This document shows, one piece after another, positions 21,101-42,536 of a stretch of DNA of 64,000 nucleotides. Numbering within the stretch: the stretch's first letter is position 1; each line of letters begins with the position of its first letter. The position numbers and the translations under genes were made by a program. Location of the stretch: positions 8,282,954 through 8,346,953 of the forward strand of contig OY848920.1 of the NCBI GenBank assembly GCA_963693285.1, written 5' to 3'. The notes below the pieces were generated by a model. It had not been told where the DNA came from. It searched no databases and saw only the letters and a list, made by a program, of their open reading frames with translations. Origin of the DNA: Xestospongia muta (taxonomy: Eukaryota > Porifera > Demospongiae > Haplosclerida > Petrosiidae).

Positions 21101-21980
21101 TAACAGTTCCTGTAATAGCAGTATTAAGTATATGAATGTATACTTGTCTTGTTACAATGTGTGCTTAGTATGATATTAGTAAACTTTAGATCTTGTAAAC
21201 ATCCTTCCAGTGACTGCATACTGCCGTGTCTAATATTTAAGAGCCAGTATATACTATTTGGCAGTGAGTATACTAATGTGATTGATAATAACTCAATAAC
21301 ACGATTTAAAGCTAAACTACTCCATACAACTGCTGAACTACTACAGTTAGTCTGGATTTGATATTATTGACATCTAATGTATAGTGATGCCAATACGTAC
21401 AATATAAGAATAGTGCATAAGTATATACGAGTATCAATGTGGTTAGGTTAGTGGTTTCTGTATGATTGTAACACCTGTGAATGACAATAGTTTTACCAGG
21501 TGGCACATAGCTCTTCACTTTCATCTCTTTTCTGAGAAGTGTGCTGTGTGTGCATTTTGATCTAGTGTCCCTTGTACATGTATATCTGAATATTAATTAG
21601 TAGTTATGGTAACGTTTAATCTCATATAACCATGCTATGACTACACTTGTGTAAACATTATAACATCATTTAGCGCATTACTGATATATGAATACAGCTG
21701 GGTAATGTTTCGCTTGTCCTTTCATAACATTTATAGAAGTTTATTAATATTCTAATATCTCAGAGAAATCTGGAGAATTTAAAACACTTGACATTCAGTG
21801 ACTCCTACATAGGAGAACAACCTTTATATTGATATCATTCTTTCATTTTCCTAATTGATGTGGTTTCCTTACTTCCCACATAAACTTAAAGTATGAGACC
21901 AATACAAGTACACATAGCTAGTTATGGGAAGGACATGATCAGTAGTAGGTCTCAATTCAAGACCAGGCCTCTGTTTACTA

Positions 21981-22142
21981 TTTGAATCAGAATAATTAGG
22001 CCTAAATTTGAATCAGAATAACTAGGCCTAAATTTGAATCAGAATAACTAGGCCTAAATTTGAATCAGAATAACTAGGCCTAAATTTGAATCAGAATAAC
22101 TAGGCCTAAATTTGAATCAGATTAATTAGGCCTAAATTTGAG
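21981..22142. repeat. 26-bp minisatellite
   Basis: Six consecutive copies of a TTGAATCAGAATAACTAGGC-CTAAAT unit, nearly identical (AATTAGG or AACTAGG variants). The flanks carry further AGGCCT-type relics (GACCAGGCCTCTGTTTAC before, GAGATTGGTCTCTG after). Confidence 0.9.
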
Positions 22143-22450
22143 ATTGGTCTCTGTTCAGAGGAGGTCTCTATTCGAGGAAATACAATACATATATGTTTAT
22201 GATTCCCAGGTATATGTACTTGGATGTTGTAATATATATGTCCATGTAAATACATCAAACAATATATGATTTGTTGTGATTTACGTGATATGTTGATGAC
22301 TTTCAGTTGGTATTGATAAGCTTCTTTGATAACAATATAATCACAAAACAATGTAATAACTTTCATTGAATAATTTGTCAGTTGTGCTACACATCAGCTA
22401 GGTTTGACATCTCTTTGTGATTTGTGTGTGTGTGTGCATGTGTGTGAGGG

Positions 22451-22454
<4 letters not shown>

Positions 22455-22510
<56 letters not shown>
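22455..22510. repeat. (GA)n microsatellite
   Basis: Nearly pure GA repeat preceded by a short (TG)n stretch. It lies in the antisense orientation relative to the CT tracts that sit at intron ends elsewhere. Confidence 0.9.
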
Positions 22511-23373
22511 GCTACTTTTATGGTATCACTTTTAGTTATTAAAACATATCATCCTTCAGACAAGTCTATGTAGCACTAACTCTCTCTTCATTCAGTTAAT
22601 ACATGTAATGTGATAATACCAATGTACTGTGTATTATATATACTGTAGTATTAAGCAATGTGGTGTTTGAGGATGCATATCATCCTGTGTTAGATTCTGC
22701 ATACTTAACATCAAAGATCACGAAGGGGGCAAAGAGAAAAAGGGGAAGTTGTGATGGAGAGAGGTTAGTACAGGAGTTAAGCTGAGAAGTGTTGATAGGG
22801 AAAACAAAGGATGTACAATGACAACTTGTTCGTCCAATGCACTATCCTATTGTGCCCCCAGTCAATAGTACGTATACATGTGTAGTCGGTCTGTTTGTGG
22901 TAATACTGTTATTGTCTTGACAAAGGAAATGATCTTATGTCAGTTTGTATTTGAGGTATTCAGCCCTTTTTGACACGAGAGATTATCATACCTCACTAGG
23001 CTATATTCTATATACTAATGTGTATGTTAGCTTGGTCACCAAAAGTACAGTCAGACAGAATGATTTAATATAAACACCCTGGATGTGGCAAGGTCAAAGG
23101 AATTGACTTATTATAATATTAATATTATAATTAAATTAAAATTTCTCATTCCAGTAACATGTTTATGTGCATTGATAGTACTATAAATTGACAAAAGACA
23201 GCCCTAGGAAGAAGTACAGTGGCTGTGTGTGATATACATGGACTGGCTCTGTTAGTCTGTCCATAAACATATACATATCGCACAAATATTCATGTTTATT
23301 GTGCTCCTGTATTGTGGTAGTTTGGGTAATTTGGCATACGAATAAAACATAGTATGGTTTATTAAAAATTTCC

Positions 23374-23479
23374 AGAAATATTTTTACTAGAGTAAATTTT
23401 TAGAGTTAAGCCTACATGTCGTGATTCGTTCGTAGTAAAGGCTGAAGGTTGTAATTTTTACTCTAGTAAAAATATCTCT
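23374..23479. repeat. Inverted repeat of about 28 bp arms
   Basis: AGAAATATTTTTACTAGAGTAAAT (23374 on) is mirrored by the reverse complement of TTTTTACTCTAGTAAAAATATCTCT (ending 23479), with a spacer of about 50 bp. Pairing continues more weakly outwards. It has the form of a small MITE-like foldback. Confidence 0.65.
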
Positions 23480-23794
23480 AGGGATCTTTAGCAATACATG
23501 CTAGTGGTTTTATTGTATTAGCTTTCCTTTGTATAACATTATGTAAAATCTTCTAAAACACATGGACTGTTGGATGCTTGTACATGTAGTTGGACCAACA
23601 CATGCACACGCACAGAGACAACATGGTCTATGAAACAATTTCACAACCACAAATCTCCCTCGCACTATTTCTAACCATTAAACACGAACTGGAAATGCCT
23701 TCTTTACACTTTACATATCTGGAACCTATAATAGCATAAATAATAGGCACTTAGACCGATAAACCCACAGACAATGTGATATTGCCGTTATGTA

Positions 23795-24085
23795 AAGGAA
23801 GTATACTACATCTGTATTAATAACACAATTGTTACCACTCATAATGAGATGAGCTCATGCACCACTATGTAAAGAAAGTATACTACATTAATATTAATAA
23901 CACAATTGTTACCACTCATAATGAGATGAGCTCATGCACCACTATGTAAAGAAAGTATACTACATTAATATTAATAACACAATTGTTACCACTCATAATG
24001 AGATGAGCTCATACACCACTATGTAAAGAAAATATACTACATTAATATTAATAACACAATTGTTACCACTCATGATGACATGTGT
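23795..24085. repeat. 77-bp tandem repeat
   Basis: Units containing GTTACCACTCATAATGAGATGAGCTCAT begin at 23831, 23908 and 23985, a period of 77 bp. A fourth, diverged unit follows near 24062. Copies differ at only a few sites. Confidence 0.9.
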
Positions 24086-24871
24086 TGAGATGAGTTCATG
24101 CTAGTTGAAACCCTAGCAGTTACATTGTCTGTATAGTTATAATAAATATGACCTCAGTTACATGTTTTATAACAAATGTGAGGTCTCTATCCTCTTAATT
24201 ATATCATACTTTATAAATTTCCTGCGAACCGTGTGGTATGTTCTCATTCGATGAACTATATTACCGCAATTTATGGTGACTGGAATTTATGTTTAGTGTT
24301 AATTGACATAGTAATGTATGGCATGACATCCAATACATTCATATAATTTTGTAGGACTGCCAAAAACATTTTTAAACTTATTAAATATCCATCCACCCAC
24401 ACATACATATACATCCACTCACAGACAACCTTGTGCCTGCTTACATGTAGGTCATGTGATGGACCTATATACACGTACATGTACGTGTTCTACTGTAATC
24501 TGACTTGTTATGAACTCAGAAGCCTCGCTGTTAAGAATGAAGTTGTAAATAAACTGCTGTCCTTACTACAATATGTTATCATGTTTACAATTATTCTGAT
24601 TGACCAATGCCAAACTATATAGAGTAACAAAAATAATGAAACTAGATTGTATCATCTTTATATCTATACTGTAATACAATGCTCATTACGTAGAAGTCTG
24701 TACTATTGCTAATAAGCAAGGTATGTGTGATATAAGTCTATTGAATAATGAAACCATCTATAGTGGGTCTTAGAATTATCCTTGTTAGTGTAGAGGTCTC
24801 CTCAATATTGATATTATATAATACTTAAAACTATTAGTGTAGACTAACTGAGGATGCCTTTTATATCATTC

Positions 24872-25215
24872 AGTGTGTGCTTATGTTATATGTATGTGCT
24901 TATGTTCAGTATGTGCTTACATTATATGTATGTGCTTATGTTATATGTATGTGCTTACGTTATATGTATGTGCTTATGTTATATGTATGTGCTTATGTTA
25001 TATGTATGTGCTTACGTTATATGTATGTGCTTATGTTATATGTATGTGCTTATGTTATATGTATGTGCTTATGTTATATGTATGTGCTTATGTTCAGTAT
25101 GTGCTTATGTTATATGTATGTGCTTACGTTATATGTATGTGCTTATGTTCAGTATGTGCTTATGTTATATGTATGTGCCTATGTTCAGTATGTGCTTATG
25201 TTCAGCATGTGCTTA
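24872..25215. repeat. 19-bp minisatellite
   Basis: About 18 copies of GCTTATGTTATATGTATGT, with a shorter variant GCTTATGTTCAGTATGT interspersed. Because 19 is not a multiple of 3 and the unit lacks stops, all three forward frames stay open for about 115 codons. This is a repeat artefact, not a gene. Confidence 0.95.
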
Positions 25216-25907
25216 TGAGAGTATAATCTAATGTGGTTTTTACTGTTTTAGTTTTAGTCATCACAAACTAGCACTAGACAAAGTATGTAACTATATCTTA
25301 ACTTTCAAATGTTGTTGTTCGTTTTAAACCTAGTGAAAGTAACTGTTTAGAAGTTTGTTTATGTTAAATAAACTAATTAACTATAGGAAAAAATTCTGTT
25401 TATTGTTTGCTAGTAGATTTATCAGATGTACGATAGATTGATAGATAACAACGATAAAACCCCCTACTATTGTTAATGTAGAACACTCAATACTAAAACT
25501 AACTGATTGAGATTGAGATTGATGCTATAGCTTTAAGTTCATACCTAAATCTTTAGACTGAGACTGATGGTTTAGCTTTAGATTCATTTATGCTGGGGCT
25601 GATACCTAGCTTTAGGTTCATACCTAAACCTTTAGACTGAGACTGATGCTATAGCTTTCAGTCTTTTTGAAGTTTTGCAGTATCAAGTTAGTATAGCAAG
25701 CATCATCATAACAGCTGTCAGTTTGTTATTGATGGAGCCACATTTTCTAGTGAATTATACTTTAGTCAGTTATTTTTTATCATAACTCTAGCCTGATAAC
25801 TGTGGCTAATATTCAAAATGTTTATTTAATATTTAAAACACTTAGTGTGTATAGTTGATACATTTTGATATTTTATGTTGCTGTAATGTGTTTATAATCA
25901 GCTGTTT

Positions 25908-25910
<3 letters not shown>

Positions 25911-25964
<54 letters not shown>
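25911..25964. repeat. (CT)n microsatellite
   Basis: Pure CT repeat of about 54 bp. No acceptor AG follows directly, unlike the CT tracts at 8.5, 32.6 and 37.7 kb. Confidence 0.9.
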
Positions 25965-25966
<2 letters not shown>

Positions 25967-28900
25967 GCCTACATACTGTACACGTATATAATACATTGAG
26001 ACCCACTTTAAAGCTTTAAGTTTGAACACACGACTGCAAACTGCAGTTTCAATTTATATTGAACACTAGGTATTCTTAACACAATACTATCTCACTTGTG
26101 TTTCCAACTCACCCATTCAAATGTTCATTGAACACACAATCCATACATATGTGTGTATCGGTTTCACTGTTTACCACATGAGCAGGTGGATGTGTTTAAA
26201 CAGGGACATTAAAACAACCATAATGGCAGCTGGCTTTGTAGTATCAAAAGTATTAATTAATACTACAATTCCCTTCAGCAGTAACAGGCTATGTTATTAA
26301 TAGTGCCTTCACTTTGGTAATATACTGATAGTATACTGATAGTATACTGATAGTATACTGATATGTTGTGATTTAATCTCTACATTATAAAAGACTGGCT
26401 TACAACATAATCCCTAATATACTGATATAGAATACAAATGACTGTATAATGCCCTCAGTATTTTGTGGTTAAAATGGACAGTATAACTTGATTATCAACT
26501 TGTGATAGGACCTTTTTGTGGGCTACATTTAGTGCAATATAAATTATGTTTAAGTGCAGTAGGCAACCTTATATAGTACAACATTGTGGTTTCTTGTATT
26601 GTGTGCTTCCAATGGATGTATGGATGTATGGATGTATGGATGGACAGTTAAATGAATGGACAATTGGAAACGTGCTTAAATGGACAAATAAAAGATGTGA
26701 TGGATGAATGAACAATTTGAAACATGCTTAAATGGACAGCTAAAAGATGTGATGGACTAATGGTTTGTTAGTGATAATGTGTTAATGAAGCTTTCAAATT
26801 AGTGATAAGAATTTACTAGTAACTGTTGTTAACGAGTTCTACACACCACAAAAATGTTAGTACTATGTTCTAATTGCGTCTGTTACTATGGTATTGTTAC
26901 TACATATCATGAATGTGTTTTGTGATGTGTCAAATATAGGGGAATAAATTGACATAATGATTACTTGTTTCATGATTTGTCAACTGTGCCAAATTGTGGA
27001 AAGAGTAAGTGTTTTATTTCATAACAGTTGTTACGTGAGAGAGAGAGAAACAGAGACAAAGACAGACAGAGAGGCAGACAGACAGTCAGAGAGAAATATA
27101 TATATAAATGTAATCACATTGAACTAGAATTCCCTTTAACTTTGAATTTCGAATTTCGAATTCCCTTTGATTTTAACCCCTTGATTGTTGGTACAATAAC
27201 TCAGCTTAAAGTCAATAAAATGTCCAGCTGTTCCTATATTAACAGCTCACATAGTATTGGTCCAATGGGAAATGGAATGCCCCTTAATTGTTGCAGCTGT
27301 TGAAGTCAATGAAAAGAGCCAAACATTCAGCTGTTATTTAATGCTAATATGTCTAATGTGATATTACCATATATGGTATTAATGCTAGCCTATTATCCAT
27401 TGATTGAATTTACAAATTTGGACATGTCCACTTTGTTGTGTGTATGCGGCAAATATTATACTAATATAGTTAACATCAGAAATGAGTTTAAATGGAGGGA
27501 AATCATTGTTTACATCAGCTGGATTTTAAATTATAGTGTATAAGATCTTATGACACAGAGCTATAGCGTCTATACACTTATTCTTAGTTGATCCTGGAAC
27601 AGTAAGTTATCTGTTCTTCATCCTACTTTATTTCTGGTCTTGCCCGATGTTATTAAACCTGACAGTCTACTACATCTACTTGTCTTACCCAATGTTTTTA
27701 AACCTGTCATGACAGTCTACTATTTGTATATACATTTTCTGGCTAGCACTGTGTATTCTTGACAGCATCAATATATCTGTTTACCTGGACTTCCTTTTTA
27801 TCAACTTTCATTATTTAAATTTATATATATTCGTACTTGTGTCTTGAACACACAATGACATACTATCATAAAATAACATTAAATTTGGGAGAATTTGGTA
27901 GCAAACTTTTCCAAACTAATTGATAACGTGATAAGTACTACTTAACATGAATTCCCAAAATTGTCAAACTCTAATTTGATAAAAATCTAGCACCACTTTG
28001 GAGTTATCCAATAAATTGTCTTGTGTCTTACACTCTCCAATTTCCTCCTATATTAGTAAAATGTTTAACAATTACTTAACAATTACTTAACAATTACTTA
28101 ACAATTACTTAACTAAAGTATAATTATATTAATAGTTATTAATTGAAGAAATGATTGTCTTACAAAGATATAATCCACTGGGGGATTTTGATAATATATA
28201 TGATTGCGATGTTTATTGTCAGCAACTTTCCATGCAATGTTTTGAGATCAAACTGTTTATAATATATTGATAAGTAATACGTCTAATGGAGTGTTATACT
28301 AGAATTAAAGCAACTTGATAAAAATCCCTTCTGCTAGACAATCGAATTAGTTTTTAAAAACATTTTTGATACGCTCAGACTTTTAAAGTGGCAAGTGGTT
28401 TACTGTCAGTCACCTTCTCAAGAATCTCTCTAACAATATCACCACCATAGATGACAATCACACTATTTTAATACACATAGCTACCTTGTGGCCATGTCAC
28501 TATACGAAGCATAACATCTTGACTATTTTAGATAAAACACCTGTGTCATTTATTGAGTTATTCACTACAACTAGCGCTATGTTCATGTTAATGAATTATC
28601 ATGTTCAGGTGTAACAATATGAGCTATGTACTTTGTATTTTCCTCCTTCTTTCCTCCTTGTATCAATATGACACTATCAGACAGCTGTATTTATTTCATG
28701 TCCATCTGATTCTAGCTCCTTACATCTCTCCCTCCTTCCTAGCAAAGCTCTTGTATTATGCAGCTGTAATTATGTACTGATATTTGTTATATGGCTCAAC
28801 TTCCCTCCTATTTCTCAACTGATATTATCTCCAATAATACAGCTGCACTTCTTACTTTGTTTCCCTCCCTCTTACAACATGTAACCTAATGCTCACTTAG

Positions 28901-29387
28901 ACAACTATCTATAATCCTACACACACATGCACAGACAGAATGACACAACACGCTATCATTTAAATAGACTCCTAGTCACACCACACTTATATTTAGGTCA
29001 CATACATTGTACATATCAATTACATCAAGTTATACACCCCACTGACTCTATTAGCTCACCTACGCAATAATATAGTACTATAAATATCTAATGTAGTACT
29101 ATTGATATCTATGTACAATTGTAGTGATGTACAGGTATACAGTAAGAAATAGTCTTTGTGTCTCTCACTGTCTCTGCAGTTAGTGCTTATAAAAATTATT
29201 ATTTAATTCTATTATGATAACTGTTGTGATATAGCAGTAGATTAAGTACTTGTCAGTTACACACCTATGTCATCAAACATAACAATACTAAATGTTGTTA
29301 ATATAACAAACACTGTAACACAAATGATACTAGAGATCAAATTAGTCGAGTACAACATGCCCACATATTGCCTTTAAATGAGCAGTC

Positions 29388-29390
<3 letters not shown>

Positions 29391-29472
<82 letters not shown>
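29391..29472. repeat. (ATT)n microsatellite
   Basis: Two runs of ATT/TTA separated by one slipped unit. Poly-Tyr and poly-Leu frames over it are artefacts. Confidence 0.9.
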
Positions 29473-29473
<1 letters not shown>

Positions 29474-29610
29474 GGTACAGTAATTAGGGCTTATAAAATT
29501 AATGTATTGGGCAAGTTAGGGCAGGTTATTGTCATTGTGTCTGTAGTAAATATAGATATAAATGTATTATGTATTTGTAAAATGTTTGAAGTTCAACTTT
29601 AATAGTAAAT

Positions 29611-29725
<115 letters not shown>

Positions 29726-29982
29726 ACACACACACAGATATTAACAATCTAATTGAAAGTATTGCTAACACAACCAGTAACTCTTTCTAAGAGATTCTCA
29801 TCTTTAGCAAGAAGAAACCAAATGCAAAGTCTCATACTAATATCAGATTAATCAAACCTGTACCAGATTTCAAACTATCGAGTATCAAATCTAATTAAGA
29901 CACGTATCTATTTATTATTTCTAGTCACTACTGACAACCACTATATTTAACCAGTTGTTGTTTTATTTATTACGGTCATAAA

Positions 29983-38036
<8,054 letters not shown>

Positions 38037-38583
38037 TATTTACATTTTATATAATTATTGTTATTATCCATTCATTAATCATTTATGTAATAAATATTGT
38101 GTATTAATTGTTATTGTTGTCATAGTGATTTGATAATATTATTGATTAAAAAGTAATACTAATTATTAATATTGTTATAATTATAAACATTATAGGTGAT
38201 CACTACATGTTATATACATAAACTGTCATAGCAGTTAGCAATTGGTATGTGTTTGATCATATATGCTGTTCAATAAATCTATAAGTACATAAAAAATGTA
38301 GGTTTGTGGTCCTTTTAATATAATGTTTTAGTTTAGGGTTTAGGAAGTCTAAATCAAAACATTATAAGACATTTTTACAATTAACATATCTTTTTCTCAA
38401 ATCAAGATGTCTGATATATCTGACATCATATCCAACAGAGCATCATCAATTTGGACTTTTTTTTTATAAAAAACATTTACACCATTGTCATTACAACATT
38501 TAATTTACATCAAACTTGCACTCAAATATGACATTATGTTAATTTATACTTATGTAAAAATGAATCTTTGCACTTGCACTGAA
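38037..38583. other. Convergent 3' flanks of the MRL gene and NLR gene 1
   Basis: AT-rich, no coding sequence. An AATAAA at about 38088 suits the MRL transcript (+). The part from about 38290 on resembles 45950-46199, the 3' flank of NLR gene 2, so the NLR duplication included downstream DNA. Confidence 0.6.
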
Positions 38584-41500
38584 CTAATGCTCTCTTATAT
38601 ATGAATCAATATCTTCCCAATCAGCAAATTCTACTCTATGATCACAGATCATTCCTTGATAAGACTCATAAAGCACTAACTTCTTTATTGTTGTGTTTTC
38701 TTTAAGACTGTAAGCTATTTTGGAGATATACATTTCACTTAACGTATCAATAAAAAGAAACAATTTTTCAATAGTGCGATTATCTTTAATAAGATCAGCA
38801 AGATAGAATTCTTCAACCTCTTCTACTATGTTATCACGTGGTGAGATCATAGCTTCAGGGTCAAACTGCAGAACAGTATCCAATAGCACAAGCTTCTCGA
38901 GAGTAGTATGGTTGGTGGTGAGTGAAGTATACAAATAACGATATAAAGTATTTGAAAACGTTGGCATATCATATAAGTACAGTGCATGAAGTGTAGTATT
39001 GGAGGTCAGTCTTGTTGCTAATGCTTCTATTTCATCAAGGTCATATATACAAAGGCTTTCAAGGTTTGTGAGTGACATCAGAAAGTGACATTCCTCTTTA
39101 CTTGGAGAAGACAACTCAAAATGGGAAAGTTTACTAATGGCATTGAGCAAATTCATATGAGCACCAGGAGTAATATTATTATCGGATATTTTGAGACAAT
39201 TTAAATGAGGTAATAATGGAACAAGATTAGCTATTTTGTCACATCCTTCATTATCAAGTCGATTCATTGATAAATTCAAGTATTTAAGAGATTGTAGGGG
39301 GAGCTTCATTAAATGGTCAATACCAGTAGATGTGATGAAATTGTTTTTGAGAGCTAGTTCTTCAATACAACCAGTAACTTCATTTTGAGCGTTGATACCA
39401 GCATATAACATCTCAAGATGATCATCAGTAAGACCAAAATGCTCCATAATCAATGTCCATGGTTGTTCACTGAGTGCAATACACGATCCAATAATATACA
39501 TATCAGTAGGTATCACATTAGTGTCAAGACAGAGCCACGGCACTACTTCCTGATCTCTTAGCAAAGTGAAATTTTGAGATTCATATATACAATGACAGTC
39601 ATTAACATCTAGTTCCTCCTCCATGTTTGAATTAAAGTATCCAGTTAAACCAGAGAGAAATCTCATTACCATATTACCCAAGCCTGTTGACTTATCACCT
39701 ATTAATGAAATGTGATATGCTGCCAAGTATTCTTGTATTGTGAAGTGGAGAAAATTGTAACTATAAGACTGGCCACTACTAATATGAATATGCTCTACCT
39801 TTTGCATCAAATCGAAGCCTTGAAAATCTTCTTGAAGATGATTAAAAGTAAGTTGTTTTTTCTCAACACCTTCATAAGCTACCTTACATAGAGAAAGGAA
39901 CTGCTGATAAACTTCATTTGGTAAATCTGTCTTAAAATCATTGCCAAGATACCAACTTTTCTCTTTGTATATTGGATGACATTTAAGATAACGTAAAAGA
40001 GCTGTCTTCACTAAGTTAGTATAGAGTTGAGTCAATGTCTTTGGAGCATCTTCAACTGAACCTGATTGACGAAACACTTCCACTACTATAGCACAATTGA
40101 GAGGTATGTACATGACAGAACAAATGTAGGGATATCGTTTAAGGTATTGCTGGAAAGTAGATCTCTCTTTTTCAGCTAGAAAAGCTTGTGTGATATATTT
40201 ATCAACATTCTCCCTAGTGAAACCGACTATTTCAATGTGCTGAGAAATACGGCGTTTGTATCTCTGCACAAACATATTAGTAGCCCAGGGTCTGCTAGTA
40301 ACCATTACTGTAGCTAAATGTAAGAGTTCACCAGTAAGTAGTTTCGTGAAAAAAGATTCATCTTTCCTCTTGTCCTCAGGAAGTTCATCAAAGCCATCCA
40401 GTAGTATAAAGGCCCCTTGTCCATGCATATCTTTCATTTTTTTACAGATGTTTTCATCACTATTAGGGAAGAGATCAGCAATTATTGATGCTTCCTGGAC
40501 CTCTGGATTACGTAGTTGTAATAATGATAATACTGAGTATTGCTGTAAGATCTTTCCTTTAGCCCAATGACTACATACCTCCCAAGAAAACATAGTTTTA
40601 CCAGATCCTGGAGCACCCTCTACAACAATACATTGCGGATGTTTACCATCCTTCAGATTAGCTAAGTCAGCAAATGTCATTTTAGTCTTAGTTCCCTCAA
40701 CATAGTCAATGTCACCTTGGATTATATGTTCATACATCACTCTCTCTTCCTTTTTGGCAACCCCTGCTTTATTGATCCACAGTAAATTAATAAAATCAGT
40801 CATTTGTACTAGAGGCCATTTTGGGTACCTTTTGTGAATCTGTTTTAAGTAAATTTCCCTGAGGTAATTAGCATATGACAGCACTTTAGGAGACTGATTA
40901 GGAAAACAAGGATCTATAAAATGAAAAACATACACCTACATCTATGTAATTCCATTCTATAGTAATATATTGTGGATGATATTAGTTGTTGAATGCTACT
41001 ACAGATGGTGGAACCTAGAACTTTTAACAAGCTTCCTGAAGAGCATAAATCTCACTAATATAGACAAAATCATGTGGTCTTAACTACATTTCATTACACA
41101 TAATATTTGCATGTTCTCTGAAATATGGAAAGCTCTGTATTCTATATATTGAACAATATCCATTGCCTGGACACTTTTAAATTAATAAACATAAATGAAA
41201 GTGGGTGTGCATTATAGTAGCGAAAAGACATACTGCTTTGGTTTGCATAGAGATGGTTAAATTTATTGCTTACAACCAGCAAACTAGCAACTAGAATGCT
41301 TATGCTGTTTTGTTCAATACACAATTGTGTGTGGAAAAAATTAGCCCAATAATTTATTGTTTACAACTAGCTTGGGATAATGTACGGGCAGGTATGTTCA
41401 ATATACTCATGTAAGGTTAAAAAGTCAGTCTAGTAATTTAGTCCAGTGATTACAGACAACCCTTATATATCATCTTTGATGTTCATAGCTAAACTAATAA

Positions 41501-42499
41501 CTTACTTGTGACAGTAGATGTTTTATGTTTTAAGTATTCATATATTTCCTTAGCTAGAGCTTTGTTTTTAACAAATGGTCCTTTAACAACATTTATAACT
41601 GTATTCCAAGTAACAGGAGCAGCTGGACTATGAAAGTCTTTCCACGTTTGAAGGACATGTTGAAGTCTTGTTTGATTAGACATTGTGTTGTCTTGAGCCA
41701 ATCCAGCAAGGTAATTAAAACTCACATGTAAACCATTACCGATTTCATGCCATTTTGTATCAATTGAAACTAGTTGTTGTAAAACATCATGTATTGTGGT
41801 GAGTTTTTCAGCTAATAAAGTTATAGAAAGGATCATTTGTTATATAATAATAGCTTACATAATAAAGGAAAATGATTAAACTCCTCAGTACAGTTATCCT
41901 TTTCTATTACTTGTTCCTGACTACCTAATAATTATTGATCACATGATAACATAACAGATGGTACAGTTCTATTTACATTTACCACTGTCAAATTGGCTTA
42001 TGTCCATAGGCTCTGAAGTTAGTTTGGAAGAATCTTTGCATCTTTTCAGTACTGGAATAAATGAAGAAAGATGTTTAGACTTTTTAGATCTTTTCCTTTG
42101 TATAGGTATTGAAACATATAAGGAAAACCCTTTAAAAGACAAGTATAAAACATCGCAGTATTATTTGAAGGTAGCCTGTACCTTCATCCTTAGATATTGG
42201 ACCTTTAGATTCTGAAATACTCATTGAAAGACAAAGTGAGGAAGTATCTTTAACTAGACAAAACATAATTAGTATATACTTGAACATATGGAGCCTATAC
42301 CTTTTATCTCTTTGTGTTTCTTCTGAACTGGAATAAATGAAGAATCTTCAATTTCTTTAGGTCTTTTCCGTGAATCATGTGATAAAGAATCTTCCACAAA
42401 ATGAGTACAAAATGTAATTTATATATCATATAATACACAGCTATTTAATAAAACAGTAGTTATTGGATTTTTTAAAAAATCATGTACAACTGATTTCTC

Positions 42500-42536
<37 letters not shown>

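Noticed and set aside
21981..24085. CRISPR-like appearance of the regular tandem repeats
   Set aside because: Units follow each other without unique spacers, and the context is a eukaryotic intron.
24854..25231. Three overlapping forward reading frames of about 115-125 codons rich in Cys, Tyr and Met
   Set aside because: They arise from a stop-free 19-bp minisatellite whose length is not a multiple of 3, so each frame repeats the same peptide pattern. No start context or splice signals.
40256..40570. Forward frames inside the NLR NACHT exons (also 47917-48276, 51428-51631, 53714-53917)
   Set aside because: Shadows of the minus-strand NACHT code; they recur in each paralogue only because the DNA is conserved.
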